In this document: in pieces, positions 59,960 to 64,000 of the stretch | Numbering within the stretch: the first letter of the stretch is position 1 | Layout: every line of letters begins with the position of its first letter | Assembly: GCA_025084515.1 (NCBI GenBank) | Contig: JAJAGP010000232.1 | Coordinates: forward strand, 372,001 to 436,000 | Source of the DNA: Ancistrus triradiatus | Taxonomy: Eukaryota > Chordata > Actinopteri > Siluriformes > Loricariidae | Direction of reading: 5' to 3' | Length of the DNA: 64,000 bases | Made by a program: the position numbers and the translations under genes | The notes under the pieces: generated by a model | Database searches by the model: none | Told to the model about the DNA's origin: nothing | What the model saw: only the letters and a program-made list of their open reading frames with translations

Positions 59960-60420
59960 CAGAAACAATTTATTCTGTCTTAAAACACCCAGGACTGAAC
60001 ACAGCTGAGTTAATTAACTACTGTATAAGCCAATATTCAATCTTCCTTTCCTTTCATAGTAAAAATACTGGAAAGAGTGGCTGCCTCTCAGTTTCAGTTG
60101 CATGAGCGCAATCCAGTTTCTAACCCTTCCTCTGCATTGAGACCTGATCTTCTCTGGTTAGCAGATTCAGAGAACTGTAATATTCTACTACTCCTTGATT
60201 TTAGTGTTGCACTTGATACTTTCTCACAAGACATATAGTAGTTATCATTTGCAGCTACTGGTTTGACAGTTACAGCTCTTGGTTTTCTTTGGTCTTTATT
60301 TAATTTATATCAGCAAATACATATACTCTCCATTCCTATTATTCCCCTTATAAGTGTCCCTTATGGCTCTGTACTTGGTCCTTGGTACAAAGTATTTGAT
60401 ATGTGTAACTTCTCTTGTAC
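59960..60420 (+). pseudogene. L2-like LINE reverse transcriptase fragment
   Basis: The + strand reads 'KILERVAASQFQLHERNPVS', 'SENCNILLLLDFSVALDTFS' and, in another frame, SVPYGSVLGPW. These are the RT entry, the LDLSAAFDTV box and the VPQGSVLGP box of fish L2/Rex-type LINEs, with indels between. The YADD region is missing. Confidence 0.72.
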
Positions 60421-60624
60421 TATTGGCACAACACCTAACCTTTGTACAGCATGTAGGCTTGCCACCATCTTTCTTAGCTGCCTGTATTTGTGATATTAAA
60501 AATTGCATGCACGTATTTGTGAAGCACACTTATTGTGCTTGTGTGAACGTAAAACATCCATATTTTGCATTGTATCCATTATATCATGTTTTATGCTGAG
60601 TGGGTAGAGAGTTATGTGTGTGTA

Positions 60625-61751
60625 AAGTGATGCTTGAAAGTTTGTAAACCCTAAAATAATTGTAAAGAATTTTCTATATTTCTGCACATATGACCTAAAA
60701 CATCATCAGATTTACACAAGTCCTAAAAGTAGATAAAGAAAACTCAGTTAAACAAATGACACAAATATAGTATACTTGACCATTTGTTTACTGAGGAAAA
60801 TGATACAATCTTACTTATATGTAAGTGACAAAAGTATGTGAATCTCTAGTATTAGCAGTTAATTTGAAGGTGAAATCAGAGGTAGTTGAAATCAGTCAGT
60901 GGGGATGCAATGTTGTATTTAAAGACCTTGAATATATTAAAGTTTGATCTTTACAACACATGTTTGAGAAAGCACATATTACAATGAAGAAAGGAGTTTT
61001 CTGAGAGTCTCTGACACAGAATTCCTGATGCACAAACTGGAAAAGATGAGAAAACCATCTGCAAAGAATTTAGACTCCACCAATCCATAGTCAGACAGAC
61101 TCTGTACAGTTGAAGGAAATTCAAGACCATTGTTAGCCACCCCGGAGGTGGTCGACCACTGAAGGTCACTCCAAGAGAATGTTGTGTAATAATCCACAAA
61201 GACACACAAAATAACTGTTGGTAACCTCTCTCACATTGGCTAATGTTATTGTTCAAATATTTTTGGTCAAATATAACAAACACTGAACAACAGCAGTGTG
61301 CATGGCAGGGTTGCAATGAGAAAGCCACTGCTCTCAAAAAAGAACATTGCTGCCTGTCTGCAAGTTTGATAAAGTTCATGTGGACAAGCCAAGAGGCTGT
61401 TGCAAAAATGTTTTATGGTCAGATGAAACTAAAATAGAATTTTGTTTAAATGCGAAGGGTTATGTCTTCAGAAAGTCTGCTTTCCAGCATAAGATATAAG
61501 ATAACTTTATATCATCTGTGAAACATTTTGATAGTAGTTTAATGGTTTAGGCCTGTTTTGCTGCTTCTGGGCCAGGAGAGCTTGCTCTTGTTGATGGAAC
61601 AGTGAATTCTGAATTATGAATGAGATAAAGTTCTCCAAGCTGGTGTGCAGGACTGATCAACAGTTTCAAAAACGTTAGTTACATTTATTGCTGCACACTA
61701 TGTAGAGAGAGAGAAAATTCTAAAGGGTTCACAAACTTTCAAGCACTACTG
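60625..61751 (+). mobile_element. Tc1-like transposon, family II, decayed, both ends present
   Basis: It is TA-flanked (60623-60624 and 61752-61753). The left end is AAGTGATGCTTGAAAGTT, the right end the complement of CAGTAGTGCTTGAAAG. The transposase is cut by many stops and a large internal deletion: 'ttgttgatggaacagtgaat' at 61589 jumps to 'ctccaagctggtgtgcagg' at 61633. It is older or faster decaying than the copy 1.2 kb upstream. Confidence 0.88.
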
Positions 61752-61754
61752 TAG

Positions 61755-62315
61755 CCAGTGAGTTAAAAATTTAGACTTACATCACATCAGTTGATTAATA
61801 GGCTTAGAGGGATATTTAAGGATTGCCAGACCTTTTCTTGCATACCATTTTGTGCTTTCCTTTGAGCTAGTAACTAATTGTATTACAGTTTTAGCCATAT
61901 GCCATCTGTTCTCAGCAGTTATAAGGTCAATATCTATCATCAGGCTGCAAATCTCCCAGATTGCAATGAAAGCTTAGAAAAGGCCCACTGAGAAAAGTTA
62001 ATCCTCAGAATTGAGAACTCATCTCGGTAATATACACCTGACCTACAAGCATCTTAATAACATGTCTCTTTGATTCCACCTGTCACATTGTCACCCAGCA
62101 CATTTCAAAACTGATTCATCTACTCTATTCCTCAATCATCCACAAATTTAATCAGACCCTTGGCTTCAGGTCATCCTCAAAGACGGTCCCTCCAGACATA
62201 ACACGTAACAAAGTGTAGTATCAGTGGTTGGAATTTTAGTAGCTGTAACATTGCTTCAAACGAAAGTTCATTGACTTTCCATTGACATGAATAAAAATGA
62301 AGCATTACTGCAGCT
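61755..62315. other. No gene recognised
   Basis: Nothing is supported in this stretch. Confidence 0.45.
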
Positions 62316-62317
62316 AA

Positions 62318-62500
62318 TTAATACTACACCTACACCTAACCCTAACCTTAACCTCAGTAACCTAAAGCACATCTATTAATTTTTCAAATAAAAGTTGCTA
62401 TTTTTCAAGTCAACTAGTGAGGACCAGAAAAACACAGGTTTTCCTGTCATTGTACGGACATGTGGTCCTCACAAGTACAGCGAGACAAGGCACACACACA
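62318..62500 (-). repeat. Fish repeat with telomere-like motifs, copy 2
   Basis: 'acctacacctaaccctaac' and 'cttaacctcagtaacctaaa' are followed by 'gtggtcctcacaagtacag' and a CA run. It is the reverse complement partner of 32850-33003. Confidence 0.55.
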
Positions 62501-62705
62501 CACATACAGGGCTTGCTGGGTTAGGATGACCGAAGGCCTTTGTTGAATGTGATATCACACAACATTTTTAAGCATTTATTTTAGGCAGCTTGACTTAATA
62601 CCACTATTATTCAAATTATCCAATGGTTAGACAATCTGTCAGAATCATTAGTTCTTCATGGACTTTACACACTTGTAGTTTTATCAGTAATATTTTCCCG
62701 TAGTT

Positions 62706-63030
62706 TGGGTGGCCCGGTGGCTGGGTGGGTAGCACCCACAGCAAGAAGGTCCTGGGATGGATCCAAGGTGGAGCGATCTGGGTTCTTTCTTTGTGGAGTC
62801 TGCATGTCCTTCCCTTGTCTATGTGGGTTTACTATGGGTGCTCGGGTTACCTCCCACAGGCTAAAGACATGCATTAGATTAATTGATTATGCTAAATGGA
62901 CCTGATCTGAGTGCATATTGCAAGTTTCTATCTATGTAACCTTGTATATTTATGTAACCTTGTGTCTGCCACTAAAATGGTCTGATGCTGAAAGTGACCT
63001 TAAATAAGCCAAATAAACAAACAAACACTT
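62706..63030 (+). repeat. tRNA-like SINE, family B head with (CAAA)n tail
   Basis: The head is 'ggtggcccggtggctgggtg', followed by 'gcaagaaggtcctgggatgg', 'tgtggagtctgcatgtcc' and 'acctcccacaggctaaagac'. The tail is 'aaataaacaaacaaacac'. It is a complete-looking copy. Confidence 0.85.
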
Positions 63031-64000
63031 AGTTCCTTTTCCATCCTATAGCGACCCCATCAGATACTTCTTTACAACTATAATCATCCTAAAAGGTGTT
63101 CTGCCCATCGTGTGTGTCAAACTACATTTTGCTTTGATGTCTCAATTTCTACTGAAAGTCTAATGGAATAACAATCACAACAGTGCTTTTATGCTGATTG
63201 GTATTCCAAGAGCTTTTCTCTTTTTTGCTTTTACATCAACATTCTTTCTGACCATCCTAAACCACTTCATCAATTATCGTTCAGGTCCAGAAGCTGCTGC
63301 TCTCTTTCCTACTTGCATCAATTATGCATAACATACACTAAATCTTTTTTTTCACTTTTTCTCATTTGCATAATATCTAGCATCCCAGTTGGCACAGAAA
63401 CTGGAAACTGGCAGTTCAGTGAGATGGCAAAGCTAGTGTTCTCTTCTCAAGCGTAGAACCCACGAGGATAACTGAACTACTTTAGAGACTTGTTGCTGTT
63501 TTTATAGTCTTATTTTAACCTATTGTAAATGATGAGCTTTGACTCAGAATCTTGGTTTTCCAGGAATAAACTGTCAGACTGTGTGTTACGCACTTGTCAA
63601 TCTGTGAATAGCTTCAGGGAATGCTCTGTTGACATCAGTAAGCGTGATTTGTGAATCTGTTGATGTACAGATGTTTTCTTCTTCTCCATGGAACACAACA
63701 AGCAGAAGCATAGCATCATAGCATAAGGCTGAACCAGACCTTGAGCCAGGTCAAATAAGAACATGATTTTGTCTAGTGTCTGTAGGTTGTGTGAGCCATG
63801 GGTTTAACATGGTTAATTAATGACCATAAAATTAATTCCTGGAAATATTCTCTTCATTAGGTCTTTGCAGAAAAAATAGTCTACACTAATGCAGTGTGTG
63901 TTACTAAATGGAGAAGCAGGCGAATGTGCAATGGATGTGGTGGTCAGCTCAGCTGTATTAAAGTGGATGATGCTGCATGATCCCACAGAGAGGTGAATCA
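63031..64000. other. No gene recognised
   Basis: Nothing is supported in this stretch. Confidence 0.45.

Noticed and set aside
62318..62370. Interstitial telomere
   Set aside because: There are only two or three imperfect CCTAA units, and a matching dispersed repeat exists at 32.9 kb.

Overview
This window looks like nuclear DNA from a teleost fish. An otophysan, perhaps catfish-like, is a weak guess from its tRNA-derived SINEs and Tc1 families. Only two host genes can be supported. The first is the 3' part of ptn (pleiotrophin) on the + strand: a penultimate coding exon at 2870-3022 and a 38-base terminal coding piece at 22330-22367, separated by a 19.3 kb intron. The second is a complete, intronless M2 muscarinic acetylcholine receptor coding region (chrm2) on the - strand at 30056-31525. 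The genes converge tail to tail, with about 7.7 kb between their stop codons. As I recall it, PTN and CHRM2 have the same arrangement in mammals, and this supports both calls.

Most of the remaining sequence is mobile DNA in various states of decay. Positions 1-22329 carry the ptn intron and the sequence upstream of its penultimate exon. They hold copies of three Tc1 families, Ty3/gypsy gag-protease and integrase scraps, L2-like LINE reverse transcriptase scraps, several SINEs, and a degenerate tandem block at 3.9-5.6 kb. Positions 22368-30055 are the ptn-chrm2 intergenic region, with a LINE scrap and a roughly 30-bp minisatellite. Positions 31588-44000 lie upstream of the chrm2 coding exon and may include its untranslated exons and introns. 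They contain a mariner-like relic, two abutting Tc1 copies and long GT/GA microsatellites.

Positions 43985-51410 are a single, nearly full-length but heavily frameshifted non-LTR retrotransposon. It has gag-like and reverse transcriptase parts, a polyadenylation signal and a TTGAATC-repeat tail. It is followed by a 571-bp pogo-like internally deleted element with good terminal repeats, another Tc1 copy with all three catalytic residues, a more decayed Tc1 copy, and further SINEs up to 64 kb.

No RNA gene, CRISPR array or bacterial-type operon is present. I found no convincing new biological system. The most useful observations are the recovered ptn terminal exon with its short basic tail, a diverged 150-bp duplication flanking that exon, the noisy 7.4 kb LINE, and several palindromes and element junctions. 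All family names rest on remembered family features, because no search could be run.
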